The position numbers and the translations under genes are program-made. From Bog-756 sp963806455 (GTDB taxonomy: Bacteria; Actinomycetota; Acidimicrobiia; Acidimicrobiales; RAAP-2), in NCBI GenBank assembly GCA_963806455.1, contig CAWDXZ010000001.1, positions 744,001-808,000 on the forward strand: a DNA stretch of 64,000 nucleotides. The letters are read 5' to 3'. Positions 1-8,056 of the stretch are shown in pieces. The notes beneath the pieces were generated by a model, which worked only from the letters and a program-made list of their open reading frames with translations, was not told the DNA's origin and ran no database searches. The first letter of the stretch is position 1. Every line of letters begins with the position of its first letter.

Positions 1-2
1 CC

Positions 3-662
3 CTCCGTCTGTTCCACCTCTTCGTCGGCCCGCCCGCCGACGATGTGGACTGGACCGATCAGACAGACAGCGTGATCGAGGGTTGCGCCCGCTTCCTCGA
101 CCGCGTCTGGCGTCTGGCCGTCCCCCACGGGGACGCACCGCCGGCCACTCCTTCCGCTCCTTCCGCGCCGGCCGGACCGCGGGACCTGGAGATCCGCCGG
201 GCCACCCACCGGCTCATCGAGCGGGTCGACCGGGACTTCCTGCGCTGGTCCTACAACACGGCGGTGGCGGCCTGTATGGAGTTCGTCAACCTGCTCGTCC
301 CGTACGTTCGTGAGGGCGGACAGGCCGCGGTCGTCGACGAGGCCGTCGATACGCTGCTGCTCGTGCTCGCCCCCATGACCCCCCACATCGCCGCCGAGGC
401 CTGGGAACGCCGCCACGGCACCAGCGTGCATCTCCGGCCCTGGCCGGTGGCCGATCCCGCACTGGCGGCCGAGGAGTCGGTGACCATGGTCATCCAAGTC
501 GACGGGAAGGTGAAGGATCGAGTCGGGGTCGCCCCGGGCATCTCCGCCGAGGAAGCCGAGCAGTTGGCCCTGGCTTCGCCTCCGGCCGCCGACGCCCTGG
601 GCGGAGCTCCACCCAGCCGGGTCATCGCCCGGCCCCCGAAGTTGGTCAACCTGGTGCGCTGA
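3..662 (+). CDS. leuS: Leucyl-tRNA synthetase, C-terminal part (gene runs off the left edge)
   Basis: C-terminal end of the cytosolic class Ia enzyme that charges tRNA-Leu with leucine. The frame is open from base 3 and ends at the TGA at 660-662, so the start lies upstream; about 219 residues are present, against roughly 830-950 for the whole enzyme. The signature GPPADDVDWTD near the edge opens the helical anticodon-binding domain, and the terminal domain contains VIQVDGKVKDRV, typical of LeuRS C-termini. A Pro/Ala/Ser-rich insert (PPATPSAPSAP) sits in the anticodon-binding region and looks like a lineage-specific loop. The next gene is convergent, with only 12 bases between the stop codons. 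Confidence 0.95.
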   Translation, partial: LRLFHLFVGPPADDVDWTDQTDSVIEGCARFLDRVWRLAVPHGDAPPATPSAPSAPAGPRDLEIRRATHRLIERVDRDFLRWSYNTAVAACMEFVNLLVPYVREGGQAAVVDEAVDTLLLVLAPMTPHIAAEAWERRHGTSVHLRPWPVADPALAAEESVTMVIQVDGKVKDRVGVAPGISAEEAEQLALASPPAADALGGAPPSRVIARPPKLVNLVR

Positions 663-674
663 ACGGCGGTCCTC

Positions 675-1691
675 CTATCGGACCGCCTGCTTGAAGCCGG
701 CCAGCACCTCGGCCCACCGCTCGGGCTCCATGGCATAGGGCGCGTAGAAGTTGAACCGGTCGACGACGCCGTCGAACCGGCGGAGCACCATGGCGGCGAT
801 CTCATCCAGGTCGCCGACGATGGCGAACGTGTTGAGCATCTCGTCGTCGATCAGCCCGGCCATCTCCTTCCAGGCGCCGCGCTTGGAGAGAGCGTTGAGC
901 TCGGTCTGGAGATCGCCCCATCCGTGCAGCTCGAGCACCGGGCGGTAGGCCGGGGTCGACCCGTAGAAGGCCAGCTGGGTCCGGACCGCCCTGGCTGCCT
1001 TCGCCATCCCGGCCTCGTCCACGCCGGTGACCACCATCCCCGGGTAGGAGATCTGGAAGTCGTCCCGGGAACGGCCGCCGGCGGTGAGCCCCCGCTCGAG
1101 GGCGGGCACGGTCACGTCGCGGAGGTAGCGCTCGGTGGTGAAGCCGTGGGCCAGCATGCCGTCGGCCACCTCGCCGGCCACCTCGGTCATCCGCTGGCCC
1201 ACCGCGGCCAGGAAGATCCGGGGGTTGCCGAAGGGATTGGGCCCCGGATCGAACATCGGGTTCATGAGAGTGTGCCGGTAGAAGTCACCGCGGAAGGCCA
1301 ACCTGGTCCCCCCGGACCAGCTGGCCCAAATGGCTCGAATGGCGAGGATCAGCTCCCGCATCCTGGCCGCCGGGTGGGACCAGGGCATCGAGAACCGCTT
1401 CTCGATGTGGGGTTTGATCTGGGAGCCGAGGCCCAACAGGAACCGTCCCTCGGACAGGGTCTGGAGGTCGTTGGCCACCATGGCCAGCGTCATCGGGTTG
1501 CGGGCAAAGGCGACGGCGATGCCCGTGCCCAGTTGGATCCGCTCGGTGGCCTGGGCCGCCAGGGCCAGGGGCAGGAAGGGATCGTGGGAGGTCTCCGCCG
1601 ACCAGATCCCGTCGTAGCCCACCCGCTCGGCCATCCGCGCCGCTTCGACGACGCCCCCGGGGTCGAAGCCGATGCCTCCGTCCACGTCCAT
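675..1691 (-). CDS. LLM-class F420-dependent oxidoreductase
   Basis: A 338-residue luciferase-like monooxygenase-fold (TIM barrel) protein of the class that usually uses the deazaflavin cofactor F420. The barrel start (GIGFDPGGVVEAARMAERVGYDGIW), the AAQATERIQLGTGI strand and the SEGRFLLGLGSQI loop match the TIGR03617-like subfamily. The substrate cannot be read from sequence. It is probably transcribed alone: the leftward neighbour leuS is convergent and the rightward neighbour is divergent. The start ATG at 1691 is preceded by GTACCGT. F420 use is inferred from the family and from the actinobacterial host; no residues unique to F420 binding were checked. Confidence 0.85.
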   Translation of the reverse strand: MDVDGGIGFDPGGVVEAARMAERVGYDGIWSAETSHDPFLPLALAAQATERIQLGTGIAVAFARNPMTLAMVANDLQTLSEGRFLLGLGSQIKPHIEKRFSMPWSHPAARMRELILAIRAIWASWSGGTRLAFRGDFYRHTLMNPMFDPGPNPFGNPRIFLAAVGQRMTEVAGEVADGMLAHGFTTERYLRDVTVPALERGLTAGGRSRDDFQISYPGMVVTGVDEAGMAKAARAVRTQLAFYGSTPAYRPVLELHGWGDLQTELNALSKRGAWKEMAGLIDDEMLNTFAIVGDLDEIAAMVLRRFDGVVDRFNFYAPYAMEPERWAEVLAGFKQAVR

Positions 1692-1771
1692 GTGTCACGG
1701 TACCCCGGCCGCGGGGAGCCCGGGGTCGGGGGTCGTTGCATTCCGTTGCGGGGGACCAACAGAATTCACCC

Positions 1772-2221
1772 GTGGCCGACCAGACTTCCGACCGGAGCAG
1801 CGGCCCTTCCGACCCTCCGGCGACCGTGACCGACGAGGACCGCGACCGCTACGGCCGCCTACTCGACCGGGCCGCCGAGCGCGGGCTGCTCGACGCCTAC
1901 GACTACGAGGTCCGCCTGCGAGACCTGGCCTCCGCCTCCACCATCGAGGAGATGAACCGGATCGTGACCGAGCTCCCCGCCTTCACCGCGCCGCCGCCGG
2001 TCGCCGGGACGCGGGCCCGGGCCTCTGCCGTCGGCACCCCGAAACTCGGCCCGGGTCGCCGTCGGTCGAGCCCGTGGTTGCTGCTGGTCGTCGTGGTCGT
2101 CGTGGTGGTCGCCTCGCTGGCGCTCCTGGCCCTCTACGCCGGCCACCTGGACCGGAGCCACCATTCGGGCATGGCGCCGGCCGCGGCGCCGGCCTATCGC
2201 CTCAGCGCCCCTCGCCCCTGA
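1772..2221 (+). CDS. DUF1707-like N-terminal domain membrane protein
   Basis: Small protein of 149 residues if the GTG at 1772 is used. A TTG at 1736 would add 12 residues of poor composition. Residues about 18-70 (DEDRDRYGRLLDRAAERGLL, then a YEVRLRDLASA segment) resemble the DUF1707 / SHOCT-like N-terminal helical domain common in actinobacterial membrane proteins. One strongly hydrophobic segment follows (WLLLVVVVVVVVVASLALL), so it is probably a single-pass membrane protein with the DUF1707-like part in the cytoplasm. The function is unknown. Its 3' end overlaps the convergent PAC2 gene by 20 bases. Confidence 0.7.
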   Translation: MADQTSDRSSGPSDPPATVTDEDRDRYGRLLDRAAERGLLDAYDYEVRLRDLASASTIEEMNRIVTELPAFTAPPPVAGTRARASAVGTPKLGPGRRRSSPWLLLVVVVVVVVASLALLALYAGHLDRSHHSGMAPAAAPAYRLSAPRP

Positions 2222-3107
2222 GGAATTGTTCGAGCTCGGCGGCGATCTCGTCCCCGCTGGGCATATCGTCGATCCCGAGCGCCGTGCTCTCCTGTGAGTC
2301 GAGCGCCACCTCCAGGCGGTGCACCATCTCGAGGTGCTCGGGATTGGCGGCGATGAGCTCGTCGACCTGGCGGCGCGAAGCCTCCCCGGCACCGCGGAGC
2401 GAGGTCGAGTCGAGCACCGCACCCGAGACGGCACAGAGCCCGTCGATGAGCGCGGCGCTGGCCTCCGGATAGGGCATGGCCGACACGTAGTGGGGGACGC
2501 GCGCCCACAGCCCGATGACCGGCACCCCGGCGTTCCCGAGCGCGACCTCGAGGGCGGCCTGGACGCCGGCCGGCACCTCCAGGGTGCCGCGCACCGTACC
2601 CACCCTCCCGGCCAGCTCCGTCGACTGCGGGGGCACGGTGGAGGCCAGTCGCACCGGTCGGGTGTGGGGCGTCGGGGCCGGGAAGGCCCCCAGCCCGACC
2701 ACCATCCGCACCCCGAGCTCGCCCACCAGTCCCACCACGGCCTCGATGAAGGTGGGCCAGCGGAAGTCGGGCTCGGGTCCGGTGAGGTACAGGACGTCGG
2801 TCCCGGCCCGGTCCTGGCCCGCCACGACCCGGATGGCCGGCCAGGTGAGCTCGGTGGTCACCCCGTCCTCGAGCCTGGCGATCGGTCGCCGGGCCCGCTG
2901 GTCGATGAGCGCCTCGGTGTCGAATGACGCCACCGAGGTGGTGGGGGAGGAGGTGAGGAGTTGGGCGATGGCCGCCGAGGCACCCATCCCGGCGTCGACC
3001 CACCCTTCGAGTCCCACCACCAGCAGGGGGCGGTCGAGGCGTGCGCCGGCCGGCGCTCCCCACTCAGGATCGAACTCGTAGAGGGACGACGGATGGCGAT
3101 CGTTCAC
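2202..3107 (-). CDS. PAC2 family protein (proteasome assembly chaperone-like fold)
   Basis: A 301-residue protein of the PAC2 family, widespread in actinobacteria. The N-terminus RPLLVVGLEGWVDAGMGASAA is the family's conserved opening strand and loop. VYLTGPEPDF-like and GLGAFPAPTPHTRP segments follow. The eukaryotic relative helps assemble the 20S proteasome; in actinobacteria the role is not settled, so no proteasome function is claimed. It is co-transcribed with the phosphotransferase upstream on this strand: its start overlaps that gene's stop by four bases (3104-3107), the usual sign of translational coupling. Confidence 0.85.
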   Translation of the reverse strand: MNDRHPSSLYEFDPEWGAPAGARLDRPLLVVGLEGWVDAGMGASAAIAQLLTSSPTTSVASFDTEALIDQRARRPIARLEDGVTTELTWPAIRVVAGQDRAGTDVLYLTGPEPDFRWPTFIEAVVGLVGELGVRMVVGLGAFPAPTPHTRPVRLASTVPPQSTELAGRVGTVRGTLEVPAGVQAALEVALGNAGVPVIGLWARVPHYVSAMPYPEASAALIDGLCAVSGAVLDSTSLRGAGEASRRQVDELIAANPEHLEMVHRLEVALDSQESTALGIDDMPSGDEIAAELEQFLRGEGR

Positions 3108-4165
3108 AGCGACTCCACTTCGGCCAGGGCCCGTTCACCCAGGTGCCCGACGTGGGCGGCGAACTGGTCGACACCGGAGCGGTCGCCGGCCGCGGCCCCG
3201 CCGGCGTAGCGCACATGGACCCCCTGGAGAATACAGGCGAGCTTCCAGAAGCCGAACGCCCGGTAGTAGGGGATCTGGGAGACATCCCGCCCCGACGCAT
3301 CGGCGTAGCGGGCCAGCAGCTCGGCACGACGGGCGAAGCCGGGCAGCGTGGTGGGGGCCACTCCGATGAGGGCCTGGTCACCGTCCTCCGGCTCGGCCCA
3401 GTACACCGACAGCAGGCCCAGGTCGGCCAGCGGGTCGCCCAGGGTGCAGATCTCCCAGTCCAGGATGGCGACCACGTTGCCCTTGTCGTCGAGGACGGTG
3501 TTGTCCAGCCGGTAGTCACCGTGCACGATGGCCACACCCTGCTGCTCGGGGATGCGGGAGGCCAGCAGCTCATGGACCCGGTCGACGACGGCCGGCCCGG
3601 GCTCACCGTCCACGGTGGACTGGGTGAACTGCCCGTGCCAGCGTTTGAGCTGCCGGGCGATGTAGCCGTCACGCCGGGCGAAGTCCCCGAGGCCCACGGC
3701 GTCGACATCCACCGCGTGGAGCTGGGCCAGGGTGTCGATGAGGGACTCGCCGGCATGGGCCCGGCCGGCCTCGTCGAGCTGACGGGCGGCGCGCTCGTTG
3801 CGGAGGATGTGGCCGTCGACGAACGACATCACGTAGAAGGGCGCCCCGTTGACGGCGCCGTCGGTGCACAGGCCGAACGTGCGGGGGACAGGCACGCCCG
3901 TCGGCCCGAGGGCGCTGATCACGGTGTACTCCCGTTTCATGTCGTGCGCGGTGGGCAGCACGTGGCTGACCGGTGGTCGCCGCAGGGCATACGAGCGGCC
4001 GGACCGGTCGGTGACCCGGTACGTGAGATTGGACCGTCCCCCGGCGATGAGCTCGAACGTGAGCGGCGGCTCGACCCCGGCGACGGTGGCGACCATCCAG
4101 GCGGTGACGGCGTCGGCGTCGATGCCCTCCACCTCGGTGTCGGCCGTCGGTGGCCCGGTTCCCAT
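3104..4165 (-). CDS. Phosphotransferase family protein (APH / ACAD10 kinase-like)
   Basis: A 353-residue member of the aminoglycoside phosphotransferase/choline kinase-like fold, in the subgroup often found with fatty-acid catabolism genes. The catalytic loop is visible as HGDYRLDNTVLDDKGNVVAILDWE: the HGD-x4-N brace, then the metal-binding D of ILDWE. An upstream GGRSNLTYRV nucleotide-loop motif is present. It probably phosphorylates a hydroxyl-bearing small molecule or hydroxyacyl-CoA; the substrate is unknown and there is no reason to call it a resistance enzyme. A TAGCGT hexamer eight bases before the ATG suggests a leaderless transcript. It is divergent from the thioredoxin gene. Confidence 0.85.
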   Translation of the reverse strand: MGTGPPTADTEVEGIDADAVTAWMVATVAGVEPPLTFELIAGGRSNLTYRVTDRSGRSYALRRPPVSHVLPTAHDMKREYTVISALGPTGVPVPRTFGLCTDGAVNGAPFYVMSFVDGHILRNERAARQLDEAGRAHAGESLIDTLAQLHAVDVDAVGLGDFARRDGYIARQLKRWHGQFTQSTVDGEPGPAVVDRVHELLASRIPEQQGVAIVHGDYRLDNTVLDDKGNVVAILDWEICTLGDPLADLGLLSVYWAEPEDGDQALIGVAPTTLPGFARRAELLARYADASGRDVSQIPYYRAFGFWKLACILQGVHVRYAGGAAAGDRSGVDQFAAHVGHLGERALAEVESL

Positions 4166-4173
4166 GGCCTACG

Positions 4174-4179
4174 ACGCTA
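4174..4179 (-). promoter_or_regulatory. -10 element of the phosphotransferase-PAC2 operon (leaderless)
   Basis: TAGCGT on the minus strand, eight bases before the ATG at 4165. Confidence 0.5.
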
Positions 4180-4301
4180 CCCGCGCCGCCGCCGCCTCTC
4201 GGGCCAGGGCGGAGGGCGCCCGGCGGGCCTGGACGGACCACCCGGCCGGGCGGGGTGGGGCACGGCGCCGCCGGGCCGGCCGAGCACCGGGGGTCCCCGG
4301 G

Positions 4302-4307
4302 TATCGT
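4302..4307 (+). promoter_or_regulatory. -10 element of cnoX (leaderless)
   Basis: TATCGT, seven bases before the ATG at 4315. It decides between the ATG codons at 4309 and 4315. Confidence 0.6.
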
Positions 4308-4314
4308 CATGGGG

Positions 4315-5034
4315 ATGGTCGATGTCACCGACGCCACGTTCGAAGCTGAAGTCCTCCGCCGGTCCTTCGAGGTCCCGGTGGTGGTGGACCTGTGGGCGCC
4401 GTGGTGCGGCCCGTGCCAGACCCTCGGGCCGATCATCGAGCGGGTGGTCGACGCCACCGACGGGGCGGTCGCCCTGGCCAAGGTCAACGTGGACGAGAAC
4501 CCGGCGGTCGCCGCCAGCTTCCAGGTGCAGTCCATACCGGCTGTGTTCGCGCTGAAGGACGGCAAGGTGGCCGACGCATTCATCGGTGCCCTGCCCGAGA
4601 GCGGCGTCAGCGAGTTCGTGTCCAAGTTGCTCCCACAGGCGTCCGAAGCCGACCTCCTGGTGGAAGAAGGTGTCAACCAGGGGACCGAGGCCCCGCTGCG
4701 CAAGGCGCTCGAGCTCCAGCCCGACCATGCCGGCGCCACCACCGCCCTGGCGTCGATGATGATCGGCCGGGGTGAGCCCGAGGATGCCCTGTCGCTCCTG
4801 GCCCGCGTCCCCGAGACGCCGGAGGTCCGGCGGCTGCAGGCCGAGGCCCGGTTGTCCGGCCAGCCGGCCGGAGCCGACGCGGCCGACGTGGAAGCCCGTC
4901 TCGACGGACTGCTCGAGCGGGTCCGTGACGACACCTCGGCCCGACAGGAGTTCCTGGACCTGCTGGAGACGCTCGGACCGGACGACCCGCGCACCAGCCG
5001 CTACCGCAAGTCCCTCTCCGCCCGCCTGTTCTGA
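4315..5034 (+). CDS. cnoX: Thioredoxin-TPR co-chaperone (CnoX/YbbN-like)
   Basis: A 239-residue cytosolic protein with an N-terminal thioredoxin domain (residues about 1-110; active site WCGPC with Cys31 and Cys34) and a C-terminal helical TPR-like half (APLRKALELQPDHAGATTALA, then EDALSLLARVPETPEVRRLQ). This architecture is that of CnoX/YbbN, which holds unfolded substrates and passes them to chaperones; the retained CGPC suggests redox activity. The start ATG at 4315 is chosen over the ATG at 4309 because TATCGT lies exactly seven bases before it, a leaderless promoter spacing seen repeatedly in this window. Confidence 0.88.
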   Translation: MVDVTDATFEAEVLRRSFEVPVVVDLWAPWCGPCQTLGPIIERVVDATDGAVALAKVNVDENPAVAASFQVQSIPAVFALKDGKVADAFIGALPESGVSEFVSKLLPQASEADLLVEEGVNQGTEAPLRKALELQPDHAGATTALASMMIGRGEPEDALSLLARVPETPEVRRLQAEARLSGQPAGADAADVEARLDGLLERVRDDTSARQEFLDLLETLGPDDPRTSRYRKSLSARLF

Positions 5035-5074
5035 CCGGGCGCCGGCCCCGCCCGGCGGTGGCGGCTTCGAGGGA

Positions 5075-5080
5075 TAGCGT
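5075..5080 (+). promoter_or_regulatory. -10 element of the FolP2-like gene (leaderless)
   Basis: TAGCGT, seven bases before the ATG at 5088. Confidence 0.6.
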
Positions 5081-5087
5081 CGCGGCG

Positions 5088-5951
5088 ATGCCCGCCACCG
5101 GCCTGACCCTCGGCGACCGATTCCTCGATCTCACCCACCGCGCCCTGGTCATGGGCATCCTCAACCGGACCCCGGACTCCTTCTACGACCGGGGCGCCAC
5201 GTTCGCCCTCGACGACCTGCTGCGCCGGGCCGACGACCTGGTCGCCGCGGGTGCCGATCTCCTCGACGTCGGTGGGGTCAAGGCCGGCCCCGGCCCGGCG
5301 GTTGGCGAGGACGAGGAGCTCGACCGGGTCATCCCGACGCTGGCCGCCCTGCGGTCCCGGGTCGAGGTCCCCTTGTCCGTCGACACCTGGCGGGCCTCGG
5401 TGGCCCGGGAGGCCTACGCCGTCGGCGCCGTGATGGGCAATGACATCAGCGGCTTCTCCGACCCCGACTACCTGCCCGCCGCCGCCGCCGCCGGGGCCAC
5501 CGTGGTGGCCACCCACATCCGGCTCGGCCCCCGGATCCCCGACCCGGACCCCGTCTATGACGACGTGGTCGGGACGGTCCGCTCCTTCCTGCTCGAACGG
5601 GCGTCGCAGGCCAGGGCCCATGGCCTCGCCCCCGACCGGATCGTGCTCGACGCCGGCCTCGACCTGGGCAAGACCGCCGGGCAGTCGCTCACCCTGCTGC
5701 GGGCCCAGGACCGGCTGGCCTCCCTCGGGTACCCGCTGCTGCTCTCCGCCTCGAACAAGACCTTCCTCGGTCGGGTGCTCGGGCTCGAGATCGGGGCGCG
5801 GGGCGGGGCGTCACTGGCCACCACCGCCATGGGTGTCTCGCAGGGCTGCCGGATCGTGCGGGTCCACGACGTGGCCGCCCATCGCCAGGTCTGCGATGTG
5901 CTGGCTGCCATCAGTGCCGCCCGCCGCGCCACGGCGGTGGTCACCGGTTGA
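5088..5951 (+). CDS. FolP2-type dihydropteroate synthase-like protein
   Basis: A 287-residue TIM-barrel pterin-binding protein. Residues 26-36 (NRTPDSFYDRG) correspond to the first DHPS motif, but where canonical DHPS has GGESTRPG in the pABA-binding loop this protein has GGVKAGPG (residues 62-69). The same replacement is found in mycobacterial FolP2, for which DHPS activity has not been supported. It therefore should not be taken as the sulfonamide-target enzyme. Its ligand is unknown. The ATG at 5088 follows TAGCGT by seven bases (leaderless pattern); a GTG at 5058 would place the hexamer inside the gene. holA begins 13 bases downstream. Confidence 0.85.
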   Translation: MPATGLTLGDRFLDLTHRALVMGILNRTPDSFYDRGATFALDDLLRRADDLVAAGADLLDVGGVKAGPGPAVGEDEELDRVIPTLAALRSRVEVPLSVDTWRASVAREAYAVGAVMGNDISGFSDPDYLPAAAAAGATVVATHIRLGPRIPDPDPVYDDVVGTVRSFLLERASQARAHGLAPDRIVLDAGLDLGKTAGQSLTLLRAQDRLASLGYPLLLSASNKTFLGRVLGLEIGARGGASLATTAMGVSQGCRIVRVHDVAAHRQVCDVLAAISAARRATAVVTG

Positions 5952-5964
5952 CCCGGGTGGGAGC

Positions 5965-6984
5965 ATGAGCGCGTCGAAGGTCGCATCCGACCCGGCGCCG
6001 GCCCCGCCCCGGCCGGCCTACCTGGTGAAGGGGAACGACCCGTCGCTGGTGGCGCAGGCGGCCCACGCCCTGACCGACCGGTTCGTGGACGGGGGTGACC
6101 CGTCGCTGGTGGTCGAGGAGTTCGGCGGGCCCAACCTCGACGCGCTCGATGTCGGAGCGGTGATCGACGCCTGCACCACCCCGCCGTTCCTGGTCGAGCG
6201 GCGGGTGGTCGTCCTCCGGCAGGCCGGCCAGCTGACCGGGGCGGACGCCACGCGTCTGGTCGACTACCTCCGGGACCCCCTGGACACCACGGTGCTGGTG
6301 CTGGTGACCGGCGGCGGCACCGTACCCCAGTCCCTGGCCCGGGCGGTCGGGTCGGCGGGCACCGTCGACACCTCGGTCGGGACCGGGAGGGCCCGTGCCC
6401 AGTGGCTGGCCGACCACGTGCGCAGTGGCCCGGTCCGGCTCGACGGCCCGGCCGCCGCCCTCCTTGCCGAGCACCTCGGGGAGGACGTCGGCCGCCTGGA
6501 GGGCCTGCTCGAGACCCTGGCCGCCGCCTACGGCCCCGGGACCACCGTGTCGATCGGGCAGCTCGAGCCCTTCCTCGGGATGGCCGGGTCCCTGGCCCCC
6601 TGGGACCTCACCGACGCCATCGACGCCGGCGAGACGGCGACGGCGCTCGGCGTGCTGGAACGGATGCTCACAGCCGGCGAGTCCCATCCCCTGGTGGTCA
6701 TGGCGATCCTCCACCGCCACTACCGGCAGATCCTCCGGCTGGACGGTGCCGGGGTGACCTCACCGGAGGAGGCCGCCGGCGTGCTCGGGCTGCGCAGCGC
6801 CTTCCCGGCCAAGAAGGCCCTGTCCCAATCACGACGGTTGGGCACGGCCCGGATCGCCCGGGCGGTACGCCTGCTGGCCCGGGCCGATCTCGATATACGG
6901 GGCGTGACGGCCCTCCCCGGCGAGACCGTGCTGGAGGTGCTGGTGGCCCGGCTCAGCCAACTGTCCCGCCCCGGACGGCGGTGA
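5965..6984 (+). CDS. holA: DNA polymerase III subunit delta
   Basis: A 339-residue clamp-loader delta subunit, which opens the beta clamp during replication. The protein begins about 14 residues before YLVKGNDPSLV, the usual HolA opening. The middle contains the SWGKPAL-type region and the C-terminal collar helices (AFPAKKALSQSRRLGTARIARAVRLLARADLDIRG) are well conserved. In most actinobacteria holA is followed by rpsT on the opposite strand; here rpsT lies about 23 kb further right, so an accessory block has been inserted or rearranged between them. It probably shares a transcript with the FolP2-like gene. Confidence 0.9.
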   Translation: MSASKVASDPAPAPPRPAYLVKGNDPSLVAQAAHALTDRFVDGGDPSLVVEEFGGPNLDALDVGAVIDACTTPPFLVERRVVVLRQAGQLTGADATRLVDYLRDPLDTTVLVLVTGGGTVPQSLARAVGSAGTVDTSVGTGRARAQWLADHVRSGPVRLDGPAAALLAEHLGEDVGRLEGLLETLAAAYGPGTTVSIGQLEPFLGMAGSLAPWDLTDAIDAGETATALGVLERMLTAGESHPLVVMAILHRHYRQILRLDGAGVTSPEEAAGVLGLRSAFPAKKALSQSRRLGTARIARAVRLLARADLDIRGVTALPGETVLEVLVARLSQLSRPGRR

Positions 6985-7017
6985 TCCCTGACCCGGCTTT
7001 GACCGGGCCCGTCCCGG

Positions 7018-7860
7018 TCAGGCGCTCACTGCGTCCCTCGACTCCGCACCGTCGTCGGCCACGTTCTCGGTCCAGTGGCCTCCGTCCCAGAAGCGGAACT
7101 GGTGGCGGCCGGTGGGGTCCACCTTCCAGCCGGAGGGCACGATCGTGACCTCGTCCACCCCCGGTTCGGGCTCCGGGGCGGCCACGGGCTCCGGCTCGAT
7201 GTCGGTCCCCACCTCGAGCGTGGACCTGGCCTCGGGCTGGGGATCGGACTGGGACTCGGACTGGGGCTCGGACTCGAACCCGGACTCGGACCCGGACCCG
7301 GACCCGGACTCGGACTCGGACTCGGACAGACTGGTCCGCTGCCTCGGTCGGTAGGCGCGGGCCAGGGCCAAGGGGTGTCGGACCGTGCGGGTGGCGGCGC
7401 CGGTGCTGAAGAAGGTGCTGCTGATCTCGAAGACCTCCCCCGGCCCGTCGGCGGGCCCGGCCGGTCCGGACCGGTTGTCGGGTTCGGTGACGGCCACCTC
7501 CTGGAAGCCGGCGAACCGGTCCGGGTCGACGCCGGCTTCTGTCCGGCCCTTGGCCGGCTCGGGCCCGCCGGCACCCGGATCGGCCGTGTCGCTCCGGGTC
7601 TCGTCGGCCGGCCGCCCGCCCTCGCCCGCCGCCACGGCGGCGGTCACCTTGGGCCGGGCCCGGAAGGCGTACATGCCCAGTCCGATCACCGGCAGGAGCA
7701 GGTCGAGGATGAGGTAGGCGAGCTGGCTCTCCTCGGCCCGCTTCCACGCCCATCCGGGCTGGCGGGCGATGTCGACGGCGCCGGCCAGCATGGAGAGGAC
7801 CACGACGACGCCGACCAGCGCCAGGGGGAGGCTGCCGGGAGCTGCGATCTGTCCGGTCAT
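7018..7860 (-). CDS. DUF2510 domain membrane protein with Ser-Glu/Gly-rich linker
   Basis: A 280-residue protein with start ATG at 7860, preceded by AGGAG. Two hydrophobic segments lie near the N-terminus (residues about 11-30 and 48-66), so it is probably anchored in the membrane. A long disordered acidic region follows, including a run of alternating Ser-Glu and Ser-Gly units (about residues 178-208). The C-terminus is a DUF2510 domain (SGWKVDPTGRHQFRFWDGG, then HWTENVAD), a short module seen in many actinobacterial membrane proteins. The function is unknown. The low-complexity linker is encoded by an expandable hexamer-like repeat, listed separately. Confidence 0.75.
   Translation of the reverse strand: MTGQIAAPGSLPLALVGVVVVLSMLAGAVDIARQPGWAWKRAEESQLAYLILDLLLPVIGLGMYAFRARPKVTAAVAAGEGGRPADETRSDTADPGAGGPEPAKGRTEAGVDPDRFAGFQEVAVTEPDNRSGPAGPADGPGEVFEISSTFFSTGAATRTVRHPLALARAYRPRQRTSLSESESESGSGSGSESGFESEPQSESQSDPQPEARSTLEVGTDIEPEPVAAPEPEPGVDEVTIVPSGWKVDPTGRHQFRFWDGGHWTENVADDGAESRDAVSA
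7231..7327. repeat. Imperfect GGACTC/GGACCC hexamer repeat inside the DUF2510 gene
   Basis: About fifteen imperfect tandem copies of a hexamer of the form GGACTC / GGACCC / GGGCTC. On the minus strand it encodes alternating Ser-Glu and Ser-Gly pairs. The unit length keeps the frame in any expansion or contraction, so the linker length can vary without breaking the gene. Confidence 0.8.
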
Positions 7861-8056
7861 GGCTTCGCTCCTGTCGTGTCTGGTCCGTGGTCTCAGTGGC
7901 AGCCGGGCACCGGGAGGGCCATGTCGTGTGTCCGCCGGGCCCGGGCTGTCCCGTCGATGGATGGTCGACGGGCACATCCGGTTCTCGGGGTGATATCGGT
8001 GCCCCGCCCCGACTTCTTTAATGGGGCTCTGACGGGGGCGTCCGGCTCGGTCGGGG

